From contig OZ005606.1 of assembly GCA_963930655.1 (NCBI GenBank), positions 23,042,001-23,106,000 on the forward strand: a stretch of 64,000 bases of DNA. Direction: 5' to 3'. Under the pieces are notes generated by a model. The model was not told the origin of the DNA, did no database searches, and worked only from the letters and a program-made list of their open reading frames with translations. Below, one piece after another: positions 37,639 to 49,179 of this stretch. How positions within the stretch are numbered: the first letter of the stretch is position 1; the number at the start of each line of letters is the position of its first letter. Both the position numbers and the translations under genes were made by a program. This DNA is from Myrica gale (taxonomy: Eukaryota; Streptophyta; Magnoliopsida; Fagales; Myricaceae).

Positions 37639-38930
37639 TCACCCAAACACTAAATTTGTACAAACTGTTGGAGATTTCTAAGGAAACCAACTTTCCAAAC
37701 GATAGAGAATACAAGCCATAAGAGTAGTCAAATCCACAGCTACCCAAAATAGTTAAATTCCAATAAAGAATTGTATAGATTTAGAACATAGGATGGGGAA
37801 CTCATGAAGAGTGGAATGCTGTGAGCAAAAGGACTGCGTTCCCTAGAGCACACACAGAAACTTGTCATAAGATAAATCGGAGCCGCAAGAAAGACAGACG
37901 AAGCCGTGAGAAATGATCTGGCAAAGGATCCTACTTTAGTGAGAGAGGAAGTTGTGATCACCTCAACAACCACTCCTGATTTTCATGCTATTTTGGTTGG
38001 GATATAGAGCTGATTTCACGACTCAATCACTGCGAAACGGCCGTGCACATCTCTCTCTACAACAAGGTACATGTGCCTTTTTTTGTACTCTTTAAGTATA
38101 TACACCTATATATATGGATATCGACATATATATCAGTACTTCCGGATTAGGTTCTGGCTTTCCCGCTCTTACAGCCCCTCGTTAGAGACGAAAGAGGCGA
38201 CCGTTAATTAGACTGTGCGTGGGCTCCCTTTAGACAAAAGATCTGATCTGTGAGCTTTGGAGCCCATTCTTTTTCTCTTTATCCCCTACACAATTAAAGG
38301 TCTAGCCCAGCCCGTTAATAAATTGGATTTGGAAAGCACCCTAAACAGATATGCAGCATCCGTGATCAAACACAATCATCCACAGTGCGGCGCCCGACAC
38401 CCCTCGGGTGGCTGAACGCTCCTTTGCCTCATTTTGCTGGTGCTAGCATAAACGAAGCTCTGGGAAAGGGGGAGACCGAGGTGATCGGACCTCCTCTCCT
38501 TTGGCGACTGAAATCTTCATTGACGACAGGTTATAGATTTAAAACGGGTCTCTAGACCTGGCTAGGTTGTATGGGACCTTTGGCCCAGGTGCTGGTTTTG
38601 TAACCGGCTCCAGAGGCCCGAATATGCTCAGTATCTCCTGTACTTGACCTGCTATGAAATGAACGGCGAACCCCCTTCATAAACGGCGTGCTCCCTCCTT
38701 GGTATGACTTTTTATTTTTCATACCGTCACCGTCAAAAGCATTACCCTACAGCAAAAAAAGGGAACCGGCCCCGTTACTGCCGTGAGGCAATGACTGGCT
38801 TTTGGTACCGGTGGTGGTTAAACCGGGCACTTTAGATTTAGGAAACTGAAAAAGGACTAGTTTGCCCCTGCATCCCTACCACCTATTGAAATCCTAAATA
38901 ATTGGACCTCCTATTTTATATGTTATATTG
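37639..38930. other. bZIP 5' leader/promoter and intergenic DNA
   Basis: The first ~400 bp should hold the 5' UTR and promoter of the minus-strand bZIP gene. From 38.38 to 38.85 kb the sequence is GC-richer than its surroundings and may be old element sequence, but it has no ends or coding motif that I can name. Confidence 0.4.
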
Positions 38931-39290
38931 GAACGCATTCAGGCTACCCACATATTGGTAGGTGAAGCTATGACAGCTGTTCGTGCAGCGGAGATTGCAC
39001 TGCAGCATAGCTAGTTTTTGGTTATTTTTGAATCGGACTCTCGCCTCCTGTGTGAAGATATTGAGCAGGATGTTACTCATTGTTTGAAAATTGAAGATTT
39101 TGCTTTTTCATTTCGACGTTTATTCAAAGCACACTCGATTTGGGCAATTCATTGGGTTATTAGGAGACTCAATCTTCAAGCTCATTTGCTTGCTCACTGG
39201 ACAACTCTCTTTGGACTGTCTAGTTTTATGGATTCTGCTTGTATTCATTCTTATATTCTGTATTGCGACTATAATTCTGGTTTGGTTTAA
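38931..39290 (+). pseudogene. RNase H (RVT_3-type) relic of a retroelement
   Basis: One frame reads through an internal stop. Upstream of the stop is HILVGEAMTAVRAAEIAL, downstream is VIFESDSRLLCEDIEQ, then a WVIRRLNLQAHLLAHW-like block. The order of a GEA..A...A helix, FESDS strand and RxxNxxAH motif is that of the plant RVT_3 ribonuclease-H-like domain found at the end of many LINE-derived polyproteins. An in-frame TAG near 39012 and the lack of the rest of the polyprotein mark it as dead. Confidence 0.65.
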
Positions 39291-39863
39291 TTTATAATAG
39301 AAATGTTGGTTTATTGAGAGAAAAAAAAGTAGAAGTAAAGTTCAAGTATTAGGAGCTGTTGATCCATGTTCCAAGTTATTAAGTAAAGTTAAAGAATTCG
39401 CACTTCGGTGTATAATATTTACTCAGTGATCGAGACGATTCCGAAAACGACAATTACTTATAAGAAAAACACCAAGGGATGTATCGCCCTCAATTTACCC
39501 CCCAGGTTAATGCAAGTGGCACAATCGAACTTTTTTTAAAAACAATTATTTGAGCGTTCAATCAGCAATTGAAGTGGAAAGGTTCAGTCGGGAAAAGCGA
39601 GCAAAAGTGGATTGCTTAATGCTTAATTTGATTGCCTCTACCTAAAGCCCTCCCCGTTTAATGGAGGTGTAGTGCGTTCCTGACGCTGACATTTTCTTTG
39701 GTTGATACCCATTACCTTACCTCCTAACTTTTATTTCTTGGCCCAAAGACCAGCAGCCAAAAACTTATATTAGTAAGCCCTAAAAAAAGCTAAGCAGGAA
39801 AATCGACTGCGAAAGTATAGCCTGAACTTAAATTTATTGGCTAAGATTTAGACTAGTCGGTAA
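39291..39863. other. Intergenic DNA
   Basis: No gene or complete repeat recognised. Confidence 0.45.
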
Positions 39864-41076
39864 CAGTGGCGGAATCAGGACCAAAGTTCAGGGGTGTCGA
39901 ATTCTAAAGACGAAATGATAAAACTTTTTTTCTTTATAATGCAAAAAATTGTCTTACAATTACAATATAAAAAATTAAAGACTAAAAACATTAAAAATAT
40001 TATAATACATGTATCATGCTATGTACTGCGACTGAGAGGTGATAATTGCATCCTACGATTTTGCATCTTTTGAAAATATTGCGAAACGACTTCGTTCTCA
40101 ATATCCATAAAAACATCATGCTCGATGTACACTACACATGTGGAGATGCAAAGTGAAGTCTCCTGTTCACAATCTCCTCTTAGCCTCTCCGAAAAAATTA
40201 TAATGATTTTTGTTTTGACTCTTGAAATATAAACCCTTAAATCATAGAAAGATCTATAAGAAATTCTCTTTAGCTCTTTAGAAAAATATTTTTCCCTTAA
40301 ATCATAGATGACAGTCAATTCCACAAAAGCAAAACAGTACAACGACATATCCCAGCACTTCCAGCAGGCAACAACCCACAAAATTCAACAATATATCCCA
40401 GCACTTCCAACAACCCACAACTTAACAACCCACAAAATTCATACATTTCTAATTCACAAAATTCATAAAATCCCTAATTCACATATCTCTAATTCACAAA
40501 ATTCATAAAATCTCGAATTCACAAATCCCTAATTCAAAAAATTCATCAAATCCCTAATTCACAAATCCCTAATTCATAAAATTCATCAAAAAATTACAAC
40601 AATATTTTTTTTCATAATATTCCGAATAATTAAACACGGACTTAACCAACTAGTATTTGTCCTATTATTGATTGCTACTATTATATTTTCTTAGTCCCCA
40701 AACAGTCGAATCCTACTTCTTTAGGTAGTCCAATTAGTGGAAAATTATAAAAATTCAATTTTAGATTTATTATCTTAATTATTTTTTTAAGCGTCCAAAA
40801 ATGGAGGACTCCAGTGCTATCTTTGTCGCAAAGCACAGTATCACCCACAACAATGGTGGTGATTTGAGTGGCCGGGTAGTGAGCTAAAGCACGGTTCCTA
40901 AGCCACGTTTCAGTCATCAAAATACTGCTTGAGACCTCATTACGGTTTTCAACACACAGGAAACATATATATAGTTGGCCTCTTATTTAAAAAAAAGAAA
41001 AAGTAATAATTTTTTTTTTTTTGTGGCGTGAGGGGTAGCGGCCGCCCAGGGTCGCTACCCCTTCGTTCCGCCACTG
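39864..41076 (-). mobile_element. hAT element, 1213 bp, with transposase remnant
   Basis: The termini are CAGTGGCGGAATCAGGA and, as reverse complement, CAGTGGCGGAACGAAGG. Flanking 8-mers GTCGGTAA (39856-39863) and GTCGGTGA (41077-41084) differ at one base, a hAT-size target duplication. On the minus strand at 40019-40381 a 120-residue frame ends VYIEHDVFMDIENEVVSQYF then QKMQNRRMQL. This matches the C-terminal tail (YIERD...QxxxxRRxQL) of the plant TTF-type/ZMYM1-like hAT transposases. The catalytic core is missing, so the copy is non-autonomous. Confidence 0.85.
40378..40600. repeat. Degenerate tandem repeat inside the hAT element
   Basis: Repeated blocks of AATTCATAAAATCCCTAATT and CACAAATCCCTAATTCA with units around 20-40 bp. 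It explains a spurious plus-strand frame. Confidence 0.75.
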
Positions 41077-43045
41077 GTCGGTGACTTTGCTAGTGTTGTA
41101 GTGACGGATTAACCCAATTAACAATAATTATGGTTCAAATTGAATATTCTGCAACGAGAATGTTCCTATGATCACGCTTAGAAAATGTTGCTACGTGGTT
41201 GCCTCCCCTTTTGCCTATAAAACCCTAAAAAGAGAGATTCTCAATAAAACAGACAGCAAACCTCAAGATTTCATTTTATTTCTCCAGTTTTCCCCCATTT
41301 TATTTTATTTAACTTTTCTGCTTTTTTTGAACAAATTCTCTCGCCCTTAGCTTTAAAAGTTCTCTACACGTGGCTCATAATTAATCTTTGGACTTTACGC
41401 ACTTGGAATTCCCTACATATAGACTTTTAGACGTGAGGCCACACCACAAATGGCTCATAATCCTTGTTATCTTGGACCACCAAAACTAGCATATATAGAA
41501 TATAATGGAATGCAATGGGTACGTACGTAGATGCAGTAGATTATACATGAGAAGAGCCAATTACCGGAATATTAGTGAGTATACTCTCTCTATGTTTTGT
41601 GTCTTCGTTATGTAAACCGTCGGTCCATAAATAATATCCGTCTTTAGATCTATAGATGGTTGTCCGACCAAGTTTATATTATATTTTACATAAAAATTAA
41701 CTTCCAACAAGAGAAGACAAATATAAAAGTTGCCTTTTTCTCCTCCTTTGGATGTTGAGTACTTTTAAGTGCCACTAGTGAAGGAATGTGCTCTTATTAT
41801 TGTAGGAGAAGTTGAAGTTCGACTCCACTACTAAAAACAGTTTAATGGTGGTATGAGCACTCAAGTTAGATTTTTTCCCTGCAATTTTTTTTTTCTTTTG
41901 GGAGGTTTGAAACTTTACTTCTAATTGATATACAACATATCCAATTTCTGTATTCCAAAAGCACCTTTGTGTCCCTTAGTTTGCTTGTAAAATTATTATT
42001 TTATGTAAAAAAACTTTTCATTGAAATGTTTTCAAGAAACCATTTTATTTTTCAGTATTTGATTATTCTTTTAAAATATTTTTTTGATATTTGATATACT
42101 TAATGATTTACGTATTTAAAAAAAATGCTTAATTATCGTACAGGTATTTGTATTTTACACTTTTGACATCTTACTCTCTCAAGTATCGATTTCAACCGTT
42201 AGGTTCCTGACGTAAGTTTTTTAAACAAATTGATCTTCGTCCAAATGCCGTTAGCCAACAAACGAAATGATTCTTTCGCTGATTTTAGATGTCATCTCAA
42301 GGCCAATTGTAGGCTGCCTCATGGCATGAAAGTTTTTTAATATAATTTTGTTCAAGAGGGGCATTTCAGTCATTTTGCATGTAGTTTAAAGAACAAATCA
42401 AACAGAAAGCAATAATTGATTGTTTTTTAAACATATGGAGCGGAATAAAATATTTTGAAACTTGAGGAAGACTTACTTATTTTTCTCATAGATATGTGGC
42501 TTACTATAATGTTCCTCCAAGAAAAAAATTTGGTTTACGAAAAATTTGAGCTTAATTTGTTTTCTGAAAAATAATAGAGTTTTTACAGTTGATTTAAAAA
42601 CTTTTTATTTTGAACTCATTTTCAGGTTCTTGCCAAATACCTGAAAACAAGTAAAATAAACAAACAAACCCTTAAATTAAGGAAAAACTTAATTTTTCGC
42701 TAGCTAACTATTAGAAAAATGTAATTTTAAGGTTCAGACCATCTATTTCATTACAGTCTGCCGTTCTTGAACTATCGAAATCAATCAATATACGCCCTTT
42801 GATACAAATCCCTAGTTAATATTATGTGACGATGTCTCTCTTTTGCTCATTTCAACCGTAGCATCTGATTAAGGTACGCAAATTGATGAATTTCGATAGA
42901 CTGAAATACGAAGAAGTTCATGTTTTGAACTATAAAATGACATTTGTTCAATAATTAAAAGAGCTGACAAGTGAAGTTTTTCTTAAATTAATAAAGCCAC
43001 ATAGAATCATTCTCCCTTATATTTGATGGGCACTCGATTAGGAAA
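41077..43045. other. Intergenic DNA with MITE debris
   Basis: No gene seen. At 42.13-42.46 kb a fragment related to the 873-1367 family (AGAGGGGCATTTCAGTCATT) is present. At 42.73-42.95 kb an old inverted repeat (ATCGAAATCAATCAATATACG against its inverted partner) can be made out. Neither has clean ends. Confidence 0.45.
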
Positions 43046-44418
43046 TGTGATATTCCTAAGATTAAGGCAACCCAAAAGGGGGGTGAATTGGGTTTTAAAA
43101 CTTTTTCGAAAATTACCCAAAGAATGTGTTTGCTAGCTACAAGTCTCACAAATGAGATTGATTGCAATAAAGAATTAAACACAAGAGAATGTATTGCAAT
43201 CTAAATGCACAAGAGAAAACTTTAAAGCAATAAACTAGTAGCACAAATAAAGGAGTAAAGGGAAGAGAAGCAAACACAATATTTTAGGTGGTTCGGCAAA
43301 TCCGCTTACGTCCACCCCTCAAGCTCTTTTGCCGAGCCTTGAGGTTTTTCCACTATTCTCCCTTCAACCAAGGGAAAGGTTTCCTTTCACTTGAGCTTGA
43401 GAAAACCCTCTTCAAACCTCAAGAACGAGTTTGAGAACAAACCTCTCCAAACCTCTTCTTTCGATAAACAAACATCACCGAAAGGATACAAGAGAATCAC
43501 TCTCTTAGTAATGTGTATGGTTGAACGAAATTTTCCTCTAAAACTCCATTGATGGAGTAGATATTACAATGAGAAATAACTAGCTCTTAGGCTTCACACA
43601 ATAACAAAGATGTGAAAATGAAGATTATGTGTGAATGATGTTTGAATGAGGATTGGAAGGTTTTTGATCACTCTTAGCCTTTGTAAAATGATTTTGGAAG
43701 ATTGAGTTAAGTTTCAAAGGCTTGAGAATGACTTTATATAGGCCTCATGAGAAAAATAGTCGTTAGAGTGATCTGTTAAAACGAGCCGGTCGACCGCTTC
43801 AAGTTTACCGTTGTCCAATGGTCATATTGTCAGAAGCTTAATGGTTCTCTATTAAATGCTACCGGTCGACCTCTACATGAACCGGTCAACCGCTTCAAGT
43901 TACCGTTACACAACGGTCATTTTGTCAGAAGCTTAACATCTCTGTATTAAATGCTACCGGTCGATCGCTACACCAAGCGGTCGTAACTCCGGTCGACCGC
44001 TTCATTGAGCCGCTCGACCTCCTCAACTTAAGCCTGATCCGGTTCATTTAAAAAACTCGATTTTGACCAACTTAAAATACCCAATTTTAACTCTAACTTC
44101 TCATAAGTATATAAAAGGTTTGAGAGTATATTTGAGATATTTTGAAGCCATTAAAAAGGTTTTAATCTTTCAACAAACGTTAAAACAGTTTATGCAAGTT
44201 TTGAAGACTTATGCATGTGTGTGATTGAAATCCTTGTTAAAGATGAAGTCTTAGAGTTACAAAGATTACCCTAGCATCTTGAGTCTTCACTTTAAGAACA
44301 CTTCCATTGAAGATGATGTTGCTTGATCGCTTCGTGGGTATTTTGGATCCGCTTTGCTTCACATCTCAATTACTTCTATTGTTATCATCAATACATTGAT
44401 TGTGACTAAAAGTCAACA
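43046..44418 (-). mobile_element. Solo LTR, 1373 bp, copy 2 (inverted)
   Basis: Read on the minus strand it starts TGTTGACTTTTAGTC and ends AATATCACA. It aligns along its length with the LTR at 4447-5880, including the GGTCGACC-rich middle and the GGTTGCCTTAAT block near the end. The flanks (GGAAA / AAAGG) are not an exact duplication. Its middle also contains an internal duplication (GACCGCTTCAAGTT... repeated about 98 bp apart), placed differently from the one in copy 1. Confidence 0.7.
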
Positions 44419-44777
44419 AAAGGCTCATGATATATACTCACAGCACAATTAAAAGTTGCATCCAAAACCTGGCCCTAACACGATTATTTATGCAGGGTTT
44501 TGAACTCAAAATCTATTTACGGGTTCTTGAGTTATACAAGGATTATATGATGTACGTACTTAACCAAATTCGACTTGTAAACTTCCCCTAAAAGTTTTCA
44601 CATATGAATCCTTATTCCCGAAGGAATAGTTACTTCAAATATTCCACTTATCAAGAGGAAATAAACAAAGAAGCTGCTGTAAAAAAAATTAAAAAAAATG
44701 TTAGGTTTTCTTTGTTAAGCAATGGCCGAAAGCAAAAAAAAAAAGTTTGCATGCCTTTTCATAGCAAATAGTAAATA
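44419..44777. other. Intergenic DNA
   Basis: No gene or repeat recognised. Confidence 0.45.
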
Positions 44778-45133
44778 TTAGGCTTAATTATTGGTACAGT
44801 CCGTGTGGTATTGACATTTAAAAAATCAATTCATGGGGTTAACTTTGAACGAGACGGTCTATGTGATTTGTTTTTTAGACATACAAGTTTTTTTGTCTAT
44901 CAAAAGTTAACCCACTAATAAGGACATGATCAAAGATAGACTATCAAGCCTCGAAAATGAATATCTCAATCTCTAACCTATGTCGGTCTTCCATTAGTTG
45001 GCTATGTTTTGGTGAATAAAATAACTTATATATAAGAAAAATGGACTACATGGATCGTCTTATTCAAAGTTGCACACAATAATTGATTTATTAAAAGTCA
45101 ATACCACAAGAATTGTAGCGATATTAAGTCTAA
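44778..45133. mobile_element. Inverted-repeat element, 356 bp
   Basis: Ends TTAGGCTTAATTATTGGTAC and, reverse-complemented from the right, TTAGACTTAATATCGCTAC, followed on both arms by TGTGGTATTGAC. About 50-100 bp of each arm pairs. No coding content and no clear target duplication. Confidence 0.65.
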
Positions 45134-45349
45134 AAATTACCTACCCCATTCTTATATATATGGTTTGATATGGAACCTATATATTAAAAGTTCAAACATT
45201 ATATATTGCTCATATTTTAGGTTTAGACTAGTGAACGGCCTTATATCAGAGAAGAATCTCTATACCATTTTATGGTCTCGTTGAAAAGGGAAAATTGAGG
45301 AGTTGTTGAGATTTTGACTAATCCATTACTACTCTAATTGTAAATATAT

Positions 45350-45404
<55 letters not shown>

Positions 45405-47116
45405 CGCGCGCGCGCGCGCGCTTTTTGTTTACAATGTGTGCAATACCCTCAATCCTACATAGCTGAGTTCTATACGATGGTCAAATTTCAGATTAAGACC
45501 TAATTAATAGATAGAATTAGACCTTATAATAATTTCAAGAAGCTTCAAAAAGTAACATTCACATGTTATTTTGAAGCAGAAATATGACTAACTTTTCAAT
45601 ATTGGGTACTAATTACTTATTATAGTATACTAATATAAAGTAACTCTAATTACTGCAAATTTTCTTATAGATTTATGTATTTAATTTTCAGCCAACAACA
45701 GTAAAAGAAACATATATATGGACTTTATTCAAAACGGGCATTCAGGACCGGATACCCTCCCCCGAGATTCCTTAATATGGAACTATAAATGTAACATCCA
45801 CTTGTCCTGCTTTTTTTTTCCTTTCGTTGGTACACTTTACGTGTACTTTATGTCAATTTTTTGGCAAACAGATAATAAAGATTACATGCTTCTTTCAAGC
45901 TGACAATCAGAAAAAGAAAAGATAAAAAGCTCCAGGTTTGTTTGTCCAGACTAATGGATGTTATAAAGGAGATTCATTTTGTTTCTTTTTTTCTTTTTCT
46001 TTTGCTTTTTTTAATATAAGTTATCTTCTGCTTGATATTTTGTTTTGTAATCAATAAATTAAAGACCACTTTAGATTGCGTGAGTGGTGGGAACGGGGAG
46101 GAAAAAAAAGCAGGCCATTGTATCAGGGAAAATTAAAAGGCGAAAGAAGACAATATCTTCCACCTACATATTACAGCCATTAAAGCGAAAGCGAAATCCT
46201 CTTCGCCTGACCTAAATTTAGGTGGTGGGTGTGGCCACACCTATGCACAGATTCCACTCAGGCACAGACACATGCACGCACGCACACTGACACACACAAG
46301 TCTTATAAGCAAAAGCTCCGGCACGCACATTCCTAGGCTGATAGGAAAACCATATCCATTATCTAGTACTGCTGTCTGTGTATAGTCGCTTTTACTTGAC
46401 ATGAACATTATGAACTCATTATGTATAAAGATATCGGAATTAGTTTTTAGTCTGATCGATCGAAAACGTCTCATCTTAAAAGAAGAGACTCTTCACTCAG
46501 AATATGACCTTCTGATCAGCGGTGGTCATGCGTCTAGAGAAAGCTTGAAAGTTGGCAAATGGCTGACCGTCATTTGGTTACCACCTAGCAATACAATTCT
46601 TCTTTTTTTCTGCCTTTTATTTTTGTCGTTTTTTCTTCTTCTAATTTCTTTATTCCTTCAATGCTAAGTTGACTCGACACTCTCTCTCTCGTCCCTGTTG
46701 GTTTTCAAAAGGAGAAACTATTTTGCATGGATGCTCTTTTTGCATGCTTCCTCCTATGATCTAATATTTCATGTTGTTTTAAGTTTTAATGTTGTTTTCA
46801 TATAATGATTTTATCTTTTTTTGAGCTTTTTCATCTTGTTAATATGCTCTATGTAGCTTCCCTAGTTGCGAATGAGCTCTTCGATTTGTATTCCATCAAC
46901 TTTATAAATAGAGAGTTTAATTTTCAATAGCACCGAGTTGAAGAAGAAAAAAGTATTAGGGAAAAAAACATACGAAAAACTCTTTGTATTTGTATGAACA
47001 GAAATGGGTAAGGGGGAGAAATCGAGAGGGTTGAAATCTTTTATCTGAATGTGAACATGATAGCACCCTAACACACAGGGAAGCCCCCTTACGAGGCACA
47101 AAGTTAGGAATTTACT
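45134..47116. other. Intergenic DNA with simple repeats, no gene
   Basis: Apart from the compound microsatellite at 45.34-45.42 kb and a CA-rich patch near 46.26-46.30 kb, nothing recognisable was found. Frames of 60-90 residues here lack splice partners or known motifs. Confidence 0.5.
45343..45421. repeat. Compound microsatellite (TA)n-(TG)n-(CG)n
   Basis: About 48 bp of TA with two TG interruptions pass directly into seven TG repeats (45391-45404) and then about eight CG/GC repeats (45405-45421). All parts alternate purine and pyrimidine. Confidence 0.95.
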
Positions 47117-47444
47117 AGGGGTAATGTCATAGTAGACCCCCTAATTATATGCACAAATCAATCTTGTCCTTCTAAGTTTCAAAACAGCGATTTGTATCCT
47201 TTGTGTTTAGAACATGATCAATTATCGCCTTCCATTTGAGTTGGTCGGAAAAACATACAAAATGATTGAAATGCTCTTCCAAGAAAAAATTTTAATAAAT
47301 AAAGATTCAAGAAATAAATATATTATTGAAATAGAGTTTTAATATTTTTATTTTAAAACATTATTTTTTATTTTAGTAACTTTGTCTTGGATGAACATTT
47401 CGGTCATCTTGCATGTTGTTTAACGATCAAATCAAACGGAAGAC

Positions 47445-49066
47445 CAGGGACAAAGCTACGGGCCGGGGGGCTAATGGGGTCATGCCCCTCCCAAACTTTT
47501 TGCAATTTTTTTATACATGGTCAAAATTTCAATTTTTTACAAAAAATTTTCATATAAGGGCAAAATTGGTAGTAATCTTTGTAATGGACCCCCAAATTTT
47601 TTAAAGAAATATAATGAGAGAATGAAAAAAATTGAGAGATGGAATAACTACTTTATAAATAAGCCCTCCAATTTTTTAAAGAAAAAATACTAAGAGTATC
47701 TTTTTTACTTTTCTCTCTCCCTCCTTTTTTTCTAAAATTTCTCTCTCTGCCTCTTTTATAGAGTGTCTTTCTCCCTTTTCCTTTTCTAGAGTGTCTTTTT
47801 TTTTACTTTTCTTTCTCTCTCCATTTTTTCTCAAATTCATTTTTTCTCTCTCTCACTTCCTCCTCTCAATGGCCTCTCCAGATTTTTTAGATTTTCTCTC
47901 AATGGCTTCTTTTCTCTCTCTCTCTCTCCCACTATTTTATCTCATATACATAAAATAAAAAAAATTCATACTCAACTCTAAATGTTATTACATTTAATTA
48001 TTATTGTCTTTTAAAAAAGCATACTCATTTCATTATTATTTTTTAATTAAAATATTATTACTTTATTATTTGTGTGCACCTATGTTATTTTGACTGGATT
48101 TTTACATTGCTTTGTGCCTTTATCAATAATTTATGAGTCATTTATTCTGAAGATTTTAAACTTTCGATTACATTAGGCCGCACAAGGTTTTAATACTAAT
48201 ATAATAATTGATGACTTTTACTCGAACTTCCGGTTCAATTAGCATAATTGATGCAAATTTGGCTTTCACAATTAAGTTAAACTTTATATTTTTTTGTTTT
48301 AAGTTTTAGAATATGTTATTACATTTTGATTATGCTTATTTTGATTATAATGAAAATTTGAAGGCCATGAGATTAGTCAAAGTACACGTTGGATGGCCTT
48401 GACACCCTATTAGAAAAAAAAATTCAAGCAAAAGTTATATTTGGCCCCCCTAAGTGCATTCCTAGCATCCTCTTCAAATTTGGCTCTCTACTTTAACCAA
48501 AAGCACACTTCAAATTCAAGCACACTTCTCTATTTTAACTATCAACTTTTAAAAAACATTCCCAGCAGCTTCTCTATTTTAACCATCTATTTTTACTATT
48601 CTATTTAAATATTATTTTTCAAAGATTTGTTTATTGTTTCTCTAACATTTATATTTTTGAATATTCATTTTATCGTGACAGTCATATTTTTGAATATTTT
48701 TCTTATCTTAAAAAGCTCGATTTTAAATTTTTTTATTTTACTAACGGTTGGATTTTTTTAAAATTTTAAGATGGTGAAGTGAACAATAATTTTCTAAAAA
48801 GAAGAAAAAGAAGAAAAAAGAAAATAAAAAGAAAAAAAGAAGATACATATTAATATTTTAAGATGGTGAGGTGAATAGTGGCTCTATAAAAATAGAGTCA
48901 CTGTTCACTTCTTCAAATTTTTTGTTAAAATTTGTTAAATTAGAGAGGCTGTTAATGAGGAGTATTTTTTGGCTTTTTGGTTAAATTGACTCTTTATTCT
49001 AACCAAAATGTTAGAATAGAGAACCTGTTATGAATGCTCTAAGGACAAATCTTGTCTTCATCCCTG
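47445..49066. mobile_element. Middle hAT-like element, nested
   Basis: It begins CAGGGACAAAGC and ends CATCCCTG (reverse complement CAGGGATGAAG). Flanking 8-mers CGGAAGAC (47437-47444) and CAAAAGAC (49067-49074) match at 6 of 8 positions, both differences G-to-A. Interior wording (GGGGTCATGCCCC near the left, TTTGGCCCCCC near the right) is typical of non-autonomous plant elements of this group. It is split by a third element at 48454-49039. Confidence 0.7.
48454..49039. mobile_element. Innermost PIF/Harbinger-type MITE, 586 bp
   Basis: Ends GTGCATTCCTAGCATCC and, reverse-complemented, GAGCATTCATAACAGG, flanked on both sides by TAA (48451-48453 and 49040-49042). This is the pattern of Tourist-type elements. 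The interior contains AACCAAAA/TTTTGGTT-type inverted stretches near both ends and an A-rich middle. Confidence 0.75.
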
Positions 49067-49179
49067 CAAAAGACAATAATTGATCGTGTTTGAAACATAA
49101 GAGATGCATATCGCCGCTTTGAAACTTATAGCGGGAGATTGGTTTTGACCTATAATTAAGGGGCGTACTATGATATTAC

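Larger units (their letters stand above)
47117..49179. mobile_element. Outer long-TIR MITE, split by nested elements
   Basis: The left arm begins GGGGTAATGTCATAGTAGAC, and the right arm, reverse-complemented, begins GGGGTAATATCATAGTACGC; both continue with matching CCTAATTATA-like and GATCAATTAT blocks. The arms carry the same GGTCAT..TTGCATG wording as the element at 873-1367. The hAT element at 47445-49066 interrupts the right arm; without it the MITE would be about 0.44 kb. Confidence 0.75.
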
